This document shows positions 55,524 to 64,000 of a stretch of DNA of 64,000 nt, one piece after another (position 1 is the stretch's first letter; every line of letters begins with the position of its first letter). The notes below the pieces were generated by a model, which was not told the origin of the DNA, searched no databases, and saw nothing but the letters and a program-made list of their open reading frames with translations. The position numbers and the translations under genes are program-made. Origin of the DNA: an uncultured Acidobacteriota bacterium (GTDB lineage: Bacteria > Acidobacteriota > UBA6911 > RPQK01 > JAJDTT01); contig CATOST010000043.1 of NCBI GenBank assembly GCA_951812665.1, forward strand, positions 1 through 64,000, given 5' to 3'.

Positions 55524-58037
55524 TCAAAGTGCCTCGCGGCTCTCGGGCGGGGAAAGCAGTAACACTTTTCCGTTCTCGCGCGCCACGACGAATATCCGAA
55601 CCCGGTTGGCGCCATTCACAAAGGATGATTCCGGCACTATAGCCTGGAAACGATGCCGGCCGTCGGGATCCTCGAACGTCGGGGCGACGGCCCTGAGAGT
55701 TCCGTTTAAGCCGATGGCCACATATTCGGCATCCGTCGCCGAGACCCAACCTTCGATCGCCGCCGGAATGAAGTCATCATCGAGTCGAACCCTCTCGTAG
55801 AGTGAGGGCTGATCCAATTCGATTCTCAGTTCCATCCGTACGGTCACAAGCAACTGATCCAGCGGCTTCCCGAGCAGTGAGTCAGCGGGGCCCATTTTAA
55901 ACACGCCGTCCGCACCCGTATCCCAGGCCAGTTCGCGAAGACCCGTCTCAAATTCACCGGACCCAGAACTTTCCCACAGGGTCTCCGGGCTCAGCGAGCG
56001 AGTGATCAGAAAAGAACGCGCCGGCTTCTGATCGATGCACGAGGTCTCATCGATATTGGAGGAGTGGGGTTCTTCCCGCCTCGACTTCGGTTCGATCGGC
56101 CATGGGAAGCTGAGCGGATATTGCACCTCGCGGATTCGATCGCCAAGAACGGCAAAGCAACGCACTGCCGGGCTCCCTTGGAAGAGTTCCCGGCCAAGCT
56201 CAAGATAGAATCCGGAATCTTCCAGCTCCGCTGCCTTGAAGGACTTGGCCACATCCGGCCGCGGGTGCCGAGTCATCCCCTGGAAGACCAGTTCATCATT
56301 GACGAACACGAGGATGGATTCGGCCGGTTCCAGGGTCTCCATGTCTGCCGCCCAGCCCCAAAAAATGATCTTGTCTCCTCTTTTTATCAATTCCCCCAAA
56401 TTGGCCCAAGCTCCGTCCTGCCTCACTTCGAACGCCAATCCTTCCAGACAGACGGTGGTTCGAAAACGTAGAAACTTGGACGGAGGAACCGTGATGAGGG
56501 AAGTCGGCGCCTGATCTCTTTCCTCGGTCATCGCAGTTTCGTTGACCGAGGTTCCATCGGTCGGCCACGGAATTGGAACCCGCAGGATCTCGGCAATGCT
56601 GGGGAAGACGTCGGTGGTTCGTGTGGGCCGATCCGATACCCGGCCCAGTCTCTGGTACGGAGCTTTGATCAGAAGCGGCACCGTCAGAAGGTCCCTGAAG
56701 TTTGCTGCGGTTATTCTTCTCCGGTTCCCACCGGGCTGGAAATCGACTCCATGGTCCGATACGACGACAACCAGGCTCCGGTCGTAGAGACGATCAGCTT
56801 TCAGCTTCCGGAGCAGCCGGCCCAGGAGCCGGTCGGCCAAACCGACCTGTAGCAGATGGCGCTGGAACGCCAGCGTCACCAGCGTTTCGTCTCGAGTCCA
56901 GATATCCCTCTTCGTGAACAAGCTCATGTCCCCTCCGGATAGATAGCGCTTACCCGAAGGAAGGTAGATCCAGGGCAAATGAGGAATCTGCACGTGGATG
57001 AAATTCAGACTGGGCTCGCCCTTTTCCGGAAGCGACTCCAGAAACGCTTCGAACTGTCGGACGGGGTGGCCCAGCCGCCATCTCTGCTGATTCGGCACCG
57101 TCCAGCCGTGACGGATCTCGGGCAATCCCGTCGTGAGATCCTCGGGCAGAACCAGATGAAGATAAATCACCGGAAGATCAACCAGCAGCCGAAACGCTCT
57201 TCGCAGGTGACCGGGTTTGGACTCCGGACAATCGGGACAGAGGTGCGTGATCGATTCGGAAATATTGAGCTGGTGAGAATTTCGAAGCCAAGTGAAGAGA
57301 TTGTCCGGATAGTGGGCCAGGGTCGGGAGAAACGAATGGTCTGCCTGCGGGAGATTTCCGGTCAGGATGGCCGGTAAAGCGTATTGGGTAGAGTAGGAAA
57401 CGGAGGTCGTGCGCCGGTACCAGTTGGCTCGACCGGCCAGATCGGCGAAATTGGGAAAACGTACCGAATCGATGTCACCCCGGCGATCGAGGAGAGATCG
57501 GAGGGGCAGTTCGTCGAACACGACCATGAAGATCGGGGTAGCTGTCTGTCCATTCGCGAGCGCGACGCCCTGCGGCTTGGCGGGAGTGATGATCCCTTGA
57601 ACCGAGGGTCCGGTCAGGAACAGGATCGGCACGATGAGAATCACCGGCGACAAAATCGTCAGGTACAGCCGCACAGGCCGAATACGAAGATAGGCGCGGC
57701 GACTAAGCCACGCCAGCAGCACCGCAGCGCCGACCAGCAGCGTTCCTGGAATCCCTTCGAGGAGTTTCAGGATGAGCAGGGCGAGAGGAAATACAAACAG
57801 AGCGATCCCCGCGCCTTGAAGCCTGTAACGGGAACTCATTATCCGGTCCTGGAATGATTCCAAGGCCACCACCGTTCCCGGAACGAGGAGGGTGAGGAGG
57901 AGGACGAGCAGCAGCACCTCCAAGAGTCCGGCGTGATGCGCGACGAGAAACTGGGGGAATTGAGAGAGGAGATCAAAGATCGGTTGAGCCAGCGACAGAC
58001 TGGCGAGCGCAGCCAGGTGCAGGAAGTACTTCCACAT
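55524..58037 (-). CDS. Membrane-bound sulfatase/alkaline-phosphatase superfamily protein
   Basis: 837 residues from ATG at 58037. Four or five membrane helices lie in the first 160 residues (LLEVLLLVLLLTLLVPGTVV, ALFVFPLALLILKLL, LYLTILSPVILIVPILFLTG). An extracytoplasmic hydrolase domain of the sulfatase type follows: PIFMVVFDELPLRSLL, a Thr/Ser-rich segment at the expected nucleophile (SVSYSTQYALPAILTGNLPQ) and VVVVSDHGVDFQPGG with metal ligands. A 300-residue C-terminal region of unknown beta-rich type ends the protein. It resembles lipid- or glycan-modifying phospho/sulfo-transferases of the LtaS/EptA sort. The substrate is unknown. It begins 10 bases past the recQ remnant stop. Confidence 0.8.
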   Translation of the reverse strand: MWKYFLHLAALASLSLAQPIFDLLSQFPQFLVAHHAGLLEVLLLVLLLTLLVPGTVVALESFQDRIMSSRYRLQGAGIALFVFPLALLILKLLEGIPGTLLVGAAVLLAWLSRRAYLRIRPVRLYLTILSPVILIVPILFLTGPSVQGIITPAKPQGVALANGQTATPIFMVVFDELPLRSLLDRRGDIDSVRFPNFADLAGRANWYRRTTSVSYSTQYALPAILTGNLPQADHSFLPTLAHYPDNLFTWLRNSHQLNISESITHLCPDCPESKPGHLRRAFRLLVDLPVIYLHLVLPEDLTTGLPEIRHGWTVPNQQRWRLGHPVRQFEAFLESLPEKGEPSLNFIHVQIPHLPWIYLPSGKRYLSGGDMSLFTKRDIWTRDETLVTLAFQRHLLQVGLADRLLGRLLRKLKADRLYDRSLVVVVSDHGVDFQPGGNRRRITAANFRDLLTVPLLIKAPYQRLGRVSDRPTRTTDVFPSIAEILRVPIPWPTDGTSVNETAMTEERDQAPTSLITVPPSKFLRFRTTVCLEGLAFEVRQDGAWANLGELIKRGDKIIFWGWAADMETLEPAESILVFVNDELVFQGMTRHPRPDVAKSFKAAELEDSGFYLELGRELFQGSPAVRCFAVLGDRIREVQYPLSFPWPIEPKSRREEPHSSNIDETSCIDQKPARSFLITRSLSPETLWESSGSGEFETGLRELAWDTGADGVFKMGPADSLLGKPLDQLLVTVRMELRIELDQPSLYERVRLDDDFIPAAIEGWVSATDAEYVAIGLNGTLRAVAPTFEDPDGRHRFQAIVPESSFVNGANRVRIFVVARENGKVLLLSPPESREAL

Positions 58038-58047
58038 CCGTGTCAGT

Positions 58048-60590
58048 TCACCGTTCAGGGCGATCGTCCCGCGATTCAGGATCAACCAGCGCCGCCCCCT
58101 CGCGCCCCGTCCCTTCGTCAGTGGCCGCCAAGGAACCTTGCTGCCGCAAGAAGATTCGCACCAATCTTATTTCCTCGTAGGAACAATCCTCTCCAACCAT
58201 CTCCTTGACCGGTTTCAGGACCGTGTACAAGTTGCCCAATTCCCGGAAGGCCGCAACGATCTTCTCCGTGTTCTCCGCCGGCGGCAGGTGCCGGTCCAGG
58301 TCGAGTTGCTCGCCGGCCGTTGCCAGAAACTCCAGGTGGCTGACGATCGTGCCCTGCTTCAGGCCGCGCCGCCGCGCCACCTCCTCGATGGACAGTCCCT
58401 GGCGAAACAGCCGCCTGGTCTGATCGTAGGTGGGACTTCGGTCCTTGGTGCCGGGCTTCCTGAAACCGAGATTTTTCAAGCGGGACCGGATCGCGCTGGG
58501 CCGTCTCCCGAAATCTTCGGCCAGATCCGAAATATTCGTTCCCGTGCCATGTTTCCGAACCAGTTCCTCGTCTTCTTCCGGTGACCACTTCTCATAGGCT
58601 CGGGCGTGTTCTTGACGGATCTCATCGACGCTGTAGGCCGGTTTGCCGGTTTTGTCTCCACGCTTTGATCCGCCGCTCGCGTCGCGATTCCGGGATGGAG
58701 GCGTGCGGTCCTCCAGACCGTGTTCACGGGCGTAGCACCGAATGGCCTCGAGGAACTCGCCGCCCAACTGTTCCAGCTTCACGGAGCCCACGCCGGAAAT
58801 GCGAGAGAGGGTCTCACGGCTCTGGGGAATCCAGCGCAATCCAGCGCGCCATCTGCTGAAGCGTCGCGTCGCTGAATACGACATAGGGCGGCACGCCCAG
58901 CCGGGTGGCGATGCGGCCGCGCAGTCCGCGAAGCTGCTCGAAGAGGGTGCGGTCGTACTCCCGAATCCCCCGGTCCGGGGAAGCCGTGCGGTCCTCCCGG
59001 CTCCGGGGCTTTGAAAGAGCCAGCTTTTCCCGCTTTTTCAGGAACTTCCAACCGCCCGGCGTGATTCCCAACGTCGGGTAATCGCGTCCGTTGTTGAACA
59101 GAAGGCCCCTGGTCACCAACTGCCTGGAAACCTCAATGAGTTCGACCTCGGGAAAATCGTCAACGATTCCGTAGACACTGAGACGGTCGTGCCCCAGTTC
59201 CTTGATCCGTTTGGCTCCGGATCCCCGCAGCACCCGAATGACGTGGCCAGCACCGAACCGCTCGCCCGTACGCACCACCGCCGACAGGATCTTCTGGGCG
59301 ATCTCCGTGGCATCGAACTCCTCCCGGGGCGTGAGACAGACGTCGCAGGCTTGGCAATCTTCCTGCTCCCAAGCTTCACCGAAGTAGCGCAGCAGGTAGC
59401 TCCTGCGGCAACTCTGCAACTCGCAGAACTCGACCACCCTGGCCAGCTTGTCCCGCGATCGGCGCCGTTCGATCTCGTCTTCGATCTGGTCGATGAAATA
59501 ATCCTGTTTCACCTTGTCGCCGTAGGTGTAGAAGAGGACGCAGTCGCTGGAGAGACCGTCGCGTCCGGCCCGGCCGGTCTCCTGGTAGTAGCTCTCCAAG
59601 GACTTGGGCAGATCGTAGTGGACCACCAGGCGGATGTTCGACTTGTCGATGCCCATGCCAAAGGCGATGGTGGCCACGATGATGGGCACCTCATCCTTGA
59701 TGAACTTGTCTTGCGTCTCCCGCCGCACTTGACTCTCGAGCCCGGCGTGGTAGGGCCGTGCGTTGAAACCATCATCGCGCAGACTCGCCGCCACTTCCTC
59801 GGTCCCCTTGCGTGAAAAGCAGTACACGATAGCGGACTCCCCCTCGTATTTCTCAAGCAATTCCACAAGCCCGTCGAAGGCATTACGTTTCGGCCGCACC
59901 GCGTAGTTGAGGTTGGCGCGGTTGAAGCTGGCAATGAATCTTGCAGGCTGTTTCAGTCCGAGCTGCTGCGCGATGTCCCAGCGGACCCGTTTGGTGGCAG
60001 TGGCGGTCAAGGCAATGAAGGGAACTCCGGACAGATCGCGACGCAGGTTGCCGAGGCGGCGGTAGTCCGGCCGGAAGTCGTGACCCCACTCGGAGATACA
60101 GTGGGCCTCGTCCACGGCCACGAGGCCGATCCTGAGAGGTTCCAAAAGTTCCTGAATTCAGGGAGGGCCAGTCTCTCGGGCGCGACGTACAGAATCTTGA
60201 GGGAACCCCGCCGGACCTGGTCCTCGACTCGCCTGATCTCGCTCCGGGTGAGGGCGCTGTTGACGAAACCTGCGGCGATGCCGTTGGCCTTCAGGGCGTC
60301 CACCTGGTCCTTCATGAGCGCGATCAAGGGTGAGATGACCAACGTCAACCCGTCGAGTCGCAGAGCGGGCAGCTGATAACAGAGGGATTTGCCCCCACCC
60401 GTCGGCATGAGGACCAACGTGTCCGCCCCTCCAGGACACTCGAGACGATCTCCTCCTGGAGCGGCAGGAATTCGTCAAAGCCGAAGTGTTTCTTGAGCAG
60501 ATCGCGCACGAAGATTTTCCATGTACGAATTATTGAGCGATCCGGGTAGCGTTCCTCACCCGGGACACGGACTCTCCATCGATGACCCAC
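58048..60590 (-). pseudogene. recQ: RecQ DNA helicase, frameshifted
   Basis: GTG start at 60590. All parts of a RecQ helicase are present: a helicase core with Walker A MPTGGGKSLCYQLPAL, the DEAH box (VAVDEAHCISEWGHDFRPDY), motif III (FIALTATAT), TIAFGMGIDKSNIRLVVHYD and QETGRAGRDG, a zinc-binding Cys set (CQACDVCL), an RQC winged helix, an HRDC domain (VPPYVVFSDATLQQMARW, then PQSRETLSRISGVGSVKLEQ) and a C-terminal helix-turn-helix tail. The frame breaks three times: a missing base near 60425 (GGGCGGACACG), a missing T in a T run near 60147, and a 10-base tandem duplication at 58828-58847. RecQ unwinds DNA in repair and recombination; this copy cannot make a full enzyme unless the breaks are sequence errors. 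Confidence 0.85.
58828..58847. repeat. 10-base tandem duplication inside recQ
   Basis: AATCCAGCGC occurs twice in direct succession, shifting the recQ frame by ten bases (+1) exactly at the HRDC helix ARWIPQSRE. A duplication of this size is a natural replication-slippage event and is not a typical homopolymer error. Confidence 0.85.
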
Positions 60591-60674
60591 ACTGTCTCCA
60601 GACTTAATTCCTTATAACGCGCAGGCTCCATTCTGCGGTCTTATCCTAGATATGAAGTGTCTGCTTCCGCCATT

Positions 60675-60845
60675 TCACAGGGACGACTTCTTGAGGATGC
60701 GTTTACCGCGGAAGGGAGACGAACGGATGACCGGAGATCTTAGCTTTCTTGCGAAGGTTCTCGCAGATCGTGTCCAGGTCATAATGAAACTCGGTGGCGG
60801 GGCGTCCCTTGTCTTTCGAATTTCCTTGAGGATTGGATCCTTCAT
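60675..60845 (-). pseudogene. Small degenerate ORF resembling short antitoxin-like hypotheticals
   Basis: The stretch 60591-60921 holds no intact recognised gene. A 57-codon frame begins MKDPILKEIRKTRDA at 60845 and ends RILKKSSL at 60675. Its middle reads better in another frame: EFHYDLDTICENLRKKAKIS, then GHPFVSLPR. The combined text resembles short proteins of the form KDP-EE-RK-RDAH---FNYDL-AI--DL, common in genomes with many toxin-antitoxin genes. Two compensating indels would explain it. The family memory is approximate. Confidence 0.4.
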
Positions 60846-60921
60846 ATTTCGCCACCAATCAATCCCTCAGATTGGCAGTTGCAGCCGTCGGAACGTGGTC
60901 CGGCTTGCGTTGCTCTGGGTT

Positions 60922-62098
60922 TCATTCGCTGGTTCGCTGTGACTCCATCCAGAAATACAACGCGTGGAGGAGGTTCGGAAATCGGTACCCGCCTCTGATT
61001 CCGGGATCGGCAACCAACGCTCCGAGTTGTTTCATACGCCTCAGGAAATTGTCCATGACTCTTTTTTCGTCGTCCGTCAGGCGATCCACGAGTTCCGATC
61101 TACGAAAGAACATCCGAGGCTCGGCGACAATTTTCGAAGAATCGAACGGTAACGCTCACTATGGATGGCGGCGAATATCCGTGGTTCCAGCAGTTTTCGG
61201 CCGATCACGTCGGCGGCGGTCCGAATACCGGCCGTGACTTCTCTTGCACTGATGTCCAAGTTTCGGGCCGTGCGCCATACCGCGTCACCGATTTCATGAG
61301 CCAGCACAGGAAGTCCGCCGGTGAACCGGACAAGTCGTTCCATATCGGAGTCAGTGATCTTTGCGTTCACGAGTCGAAAGATGTCTCGTAAAACTGCGTA
61401 ACTTCACCCGTCGACCAGGGCGCGAGGTCGATCAACTCGAAAACGCGGGCGAGAGATGGCTGATTCTCTATCAGTTCCTGTCGTCTTTCCTCGAGACCGA
61501 CGACGAGAATACAGAGGGGCACCGTACGTCGCGAAGTGGCAATCTCGTCCACCATGCTCTTGAGCCAATTGGCAAAGGCTTCGGAACCAGCGAGTCCGTT
61601 GATGTCGTCCAGTATCAGAAAAAGGGCGCTCTTGGGCCCTTGAGACTGTCCATGAGCGCCTGATGGTTGGAACGAAGTCATGGGCAACCGTCGACAGGTC
61701 TCTGTCCTTGAGATCCAATTCCAGGCTGATGCCGAACATTCCCACTTTGCGAACATGGTTTCCGAAAAACTCCGGATTTGTCCGTGCCAGGGCTTGTCCA
61801 TGCTTTCCTTCAAGAGGCGATTGAAGGTCCTTCTTAGCATCTCCTGCAAACCCTGGACGCCGCCAAGAAAAACATGGCACCCTGCGACTTCGCTCCCTTG
61901 CTCGGAAAGGTGGCGCACGAAAGACACCAGGGAACTCTTCCCAATGCCGCGTTCGCCGCTGATGAATCCTATTTTGAATCCGCCTTGTGTGCTGGCTTTC
62001 ACCATACCGTGCAGGCGCCTGATTTCGTCGACACGACCGACGAAGAACTCAATGGGAACGGGTTGCCCCGGTCTGAACGGGCTCGTCTCGGGATTCAT
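60922..62098 (-). pseudogene. AAA/STAND-type ATPase, frameshifted
   Basis: Starts at 62098 (MNPETSPFRPGQPVPIEFFV). The P-loop is GFISGERGIGKSSLVSFVRH and the Walker B is ALFLILDDING; a sensor-like segment follows (LCILVVGLEERRQELIENQP). A C-terminal winged-helix-like part is recognisable (DSDMERLVRFTGGLPVLAHE; DDEKRVMDNFLRRMKQLGAL) and ends at 60922. Frame changes are needed near 61745, 61690-61630, 61385 and 61110, so at least four. The type resembles Cdc6/Orc-like or AAA_16 ATPases used in mobile elements and signalling. GC content is lower than the neighbours, consistent with a transferred gene that has since decayed. Confidence 0.7.
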
Positions 62099-62335
62099 CT
62101 TGTTCAGGTGTCAGTCGCAAACACAAACATGAGCCAGAATTACGATATTTTCGATCCGGAAGGTTAGCATATTCCGGCAAGGTCGCTCGCCGGAAAGGCA
62201 TCGAGATTCGAGTCGTTCACGCCGTCGCAACCGTCAACGAGTTCGCGCCAACCAATGGCCAGAAACGGTTCAGAATCAGTCGTCAAGGTACCAATGGCGC
62301 CACCCGGGACTTCGGACAAGGAATCACTAGACTTC

Positions 62336-62809
62336 CTAACGCTCCACCTCGCGAATCGACTTCCCAAAATCGTTTTCCCAGTCGCTGACCATTTCGAAAT
62401 CGCTCTGGGTCACCCGCCAGGATCCATTCTCCCGCTCCAACAGGAAGGACTGCCGGGTGTTGCGGTCGTTGTAGACGGTCTCGGTCAGGACCCGGACCTG
62501 ATCCGGCCCCAGTTCCTCCTGGTCCAGAATGGCCAAGCCCTTGACGGCACTTCCCCGTCTCCTGAGCCACTCTGACAGCCACGGTGCCGAATCCCGCGCC
62601 AACAGGTCCTCCAGGCGCCGCCTCAGGTCTCCTCCGAAACATTCCTTGAGCGCCTGGACGTCACCGCGCTCCAGGGCCTGGACCATGGCGATCAGGACCT
62701 CGTCGGGACTCTCTTCCCTTCCGGTGTCCCTGATGGGCGTATCGCGGGAGGCGAAAAAGACGAAGCAGCCCAGGATCGCCAGCAGGGAGAACCATTTTCT
62801 CGGTTCCAT
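62336..62809 (-). CDS. Small exported or membrane-anchored hypothetical protein (DUF4878/NTF2-like)
   Basis: 157 residues; ATG at 62809 with GGGGAG upstream. An N-terminal hydrophobic anchor (WFSLLAILGCFVFFA) is followed by a soluble domain with the pattern SPDEVLIAMVQALERGDVQA, VKGLAILDQEEL, VRVLTETVYNDRNT and SFLLERENGSWRVTQSDFE, typical of NTF2-like DUF4878 proteins that follow lipoproteins or peptidases. No active site is evident. Third gene after the second HflC/HflK pair on the same strand, 36 bases from the HflK-like stop, so probably co-transcribed. The 237 bases between it and the ATPase remnant show nothing. Confidence 0.6.
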   Translation of the reverse strand: MEPRKWFSLLAILGCFVFFASRDTPIRDTGREESPDEVLIAMVQALERGDVQALKECFGGDLRRRLEDLLARDSAPWLSEWLRRRGSAVKGLAILDQEELGPDQVRVLTETVYNDRNTRQSFLLERENGSWRVTQSDFEMVSDWENDFGKSIREVER

Positions 62810-62845
62810 CTCCGTCTCCCCGAAGGTCCTCCTCGCCGGCTCCCC

Positions 62846-63769
62846 TCACTCCTGCAGGGCGAAGATATCCAGGTCCAGGCCCTGTTTACTCCCGGCGTCG
62901 TCCAGAATGACCTTGCGGGTGCGCGGAAGGATTTCCTCCATGGCCTCCAGGAATAACCGGGCCGTGGTGACGGTGGGATGGCGCCGGTACTCTCCCCACA
63001 GACTAAGGAAATGCTGCGATTCCCCTTGCGCCCGATCCACCACCTCGCGGCCATAGATTCGAGCTTTTTGGAGGTTTTCCTGGGCTTGGCCCCGGGTACG
63101 AGGCAGCAACTCGCTGGAGTAGCCCCTGGCCTCCTGCACGATCCGGTTCCGGTCCTCCCTGGCGTTGGCCACCTCCAGGAAGGCGTCCCGGACCTGTTCG
63201 GGAGGACGGACCCGTTCCAGGGCCAGGGAGGTCACGGCCACGCCCAAAGCCAAGCGGTCCGCCTCCTGCTGCAGATCTTCCCGGACCCGATTCTGAATCT
63301 CGATCCGGCCCGTGGTGAGCACGTCGTCGACGCCCCGGACCGCCACGGCTCGAGAGAGGGAGCGGTAGAGGAGCACTTCCAGGACTCGGGGAAGCTCCTG
63401 TGACCGATACAGATACCGGCCCGGATCCTGGATGTAGTATTGAATGGAAGCCCGGACCCGGACCAGGTTCTGGTCGCCGCTCAAGAGGGAGTCATCCTCC
63501 GTCAGGCCCCGCACTCCCAGTGCCCGGTCCAGATCGGTTCCCCCGATGGTGAGTCGCTGGGCTTCGCTGGTCTTCAAGAGGACCACCTCCTCCAGAGGAT
63601 AGGGAGCGGCATACTGGAGACCCGGTTGGACCCGCTCCGCAAGCAGCCGGCCCAGCCGCAACTTCACCGCCTGCCGATCGGTGGGGACATAGTAGATCCC
63701 CGAAGCCAGGAACAAGGCCATGAATACCGCCAGCACCAGTAGAATCTTTTCTCTCAACCAGATTCTCAC
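62846..63769 (-). CDS. HflK-like SPFH/Band 7 protein, second copy
   Basis: 307 residues from a GTG at 63769 overlapping the stop of the preceding hflC-like gene (GTGA). One membrane helix (ILLVLAVFMALFLASGIYYV), then the Band 7 domain (TDRQAVKLRLGRLLAERVQP), a coiled coil (RDAFLEVANAREDRNRIVQE) and the HflK-type end (LFLEAMEEILPRTRKVILDD). It differs clearly from the HflK at 42448, so this is a paralogue and not a recent copy. The order here is HflC-like first, HflK-like second. Confidence 0.85.
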   Translation of the reverse strand: MRIWLREKILLVLAVFMALFLASGIYYVPTDRQAVKLRLGRLLAERVQPGLQYAAPYPLEEVVLLKTSEAQRLTIGGTDLDRALGVRGLTEDDSLLSGDQNLVRVRASIQYYIQDPGRYLYRSQELPRVLEVLLYRSLSRAVAVRGVDDVLTTGRIEIQNRVREDLQQEADRLALGVAVTSLALERVRPPEQVRDAFLEVANAREDRNRIVQEARGYSSELLPRTRGQAQENLQKARIYGREVVDRAQGESQHFLSLWGEYRRHPTVTTARLFLEAMEEILPRTRKVILDDAGSKQGLDLDIFALQE

Positions 63770-64000
63770 CGGCCCAACCTTCCGTTCCTCCCCTCGGTCA
63801 GCAGCTTGAGCAACTCCGAGTCTGCCGAAAGGACCGCGGTGGTCTTGTCGTCCAGGATCCGCTGGTAGGCTTCCAGCGTCCGTACCATCTGGTAAAACTC
63901 GGGGTCCCGGGAATAGGCCCTTCCGTAGATCCGGGTGGCCTGGGCGTCTGCCTCGCCCCGGATGATCTCCGTCTGTTTGTAGGCCGCCGACAGCAGCTCC
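63766..64000 (-). CDS. HflC-like SPFH protein, second copy, partial (window edge)
   Basis: Only the last 77 codons are in the window. They read GEADAQATRIYGRAYSRDPE, then FYQMVRTLEAYQRILDDKTT and SADSELLKLLTEGRNGRLGR, the standard end of HflC. The stop overlaps the HflK-like start. The start and membrane helix lie beyond base 64000. Confidence 0.85.
   Translation of the reverse strand, partial: ELLSAAYKQTEIIRGEADAQATRIYGRAYSRDPEFYQMVRTLEAYQRILDDKTTAVLSADSELLKLLTEGRNGRLGR

Overview
The window is a stretch of high-GC chromosome that I place, by gene content, in the Acidobacteriota, possibly a marine or host-associated lineage. The pointers are a CarboxypepD_reg/TonB-dependent receptor of the Oar type, a GWxTD-domain protein, a BlaI/M56 pair carrying TonB_C domains, DUF1501 and DUF1549/DUF1553 proteins, sulfatases, a Tat-exported Gfo/Idh oxidoreductase and SSS transporters. 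Some of these families are shared with Planctomycetota, so the phylum is inferred, not proven. No rRNA, tRNA, CRISPR array, phage genes or intact transposase was seen.

Layout. 1-4.7 kb: a frameshifted Rieske-domain gene and a tandem pair of M19-like dipeptidase genes, the first broken and the second intact. 4.7-6.3 kb: a lower-GC two-gene module, DUF262 followed by a HEPN (RiboL-PSP type) ribonuclease, flanked by remnants of other genes. This is the best candidate for an under-described defence or toxin-like system. 6.7-14.2 kb: an SSS transporter with a secreted five-bladed-propeller protein, an AAC(3)-family acetyltransferase, a MITE-like repeat cluster, PhyH dioxygenase, Gfo/Idh oxidoreductase and an AhpD-like protein. 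14.3-19.2 kb: an unknown gene, the M56/BlaI signalling pair with a candidate operator, and a TlpA-like thioredoxin. 19.5-31.5 kb: an exported catabolic region with sulfatase, VCBS/FG-GAP protein and propeller protein on the minus strand, and a DUF1501, DUF1549/1553 and PPC-domain operon on the plus strand.

31.6-38.8 kb: a sigma-70 factor, a four-subunit quinol:fumarate reductase operon (frdABCD), DUF2784 and a second SSS transporter. 38.9-46.5 kb: DUF3500 protein, a BNR-like gene with one in-frame stop, HflKC, AvtA, a WD40/c-type cytochrome protein and a small coiled-coil protein. 46.7-54.8 kb: DUF3604 protein, GWxTD protein and a degraded TonB-dependent receptor. 55-64 kb: nucleoside deoxyribosyltransferase, a membrane sulfatase-like protein, a broken recQ, a broken AAA ATPase, and a second HflC/HflK locus running off the window.

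A strong general feature is that several genes (Rieske, M19 copy 1, BNR, TonB receptor, recQ, AAA ATPase) carry multiple disruptions while long neighbours of 790-950 codons are clean. That pattern looks more like real gene decay than uniform sequencing error, although several indels fall in homopolymers and need read-level checking.
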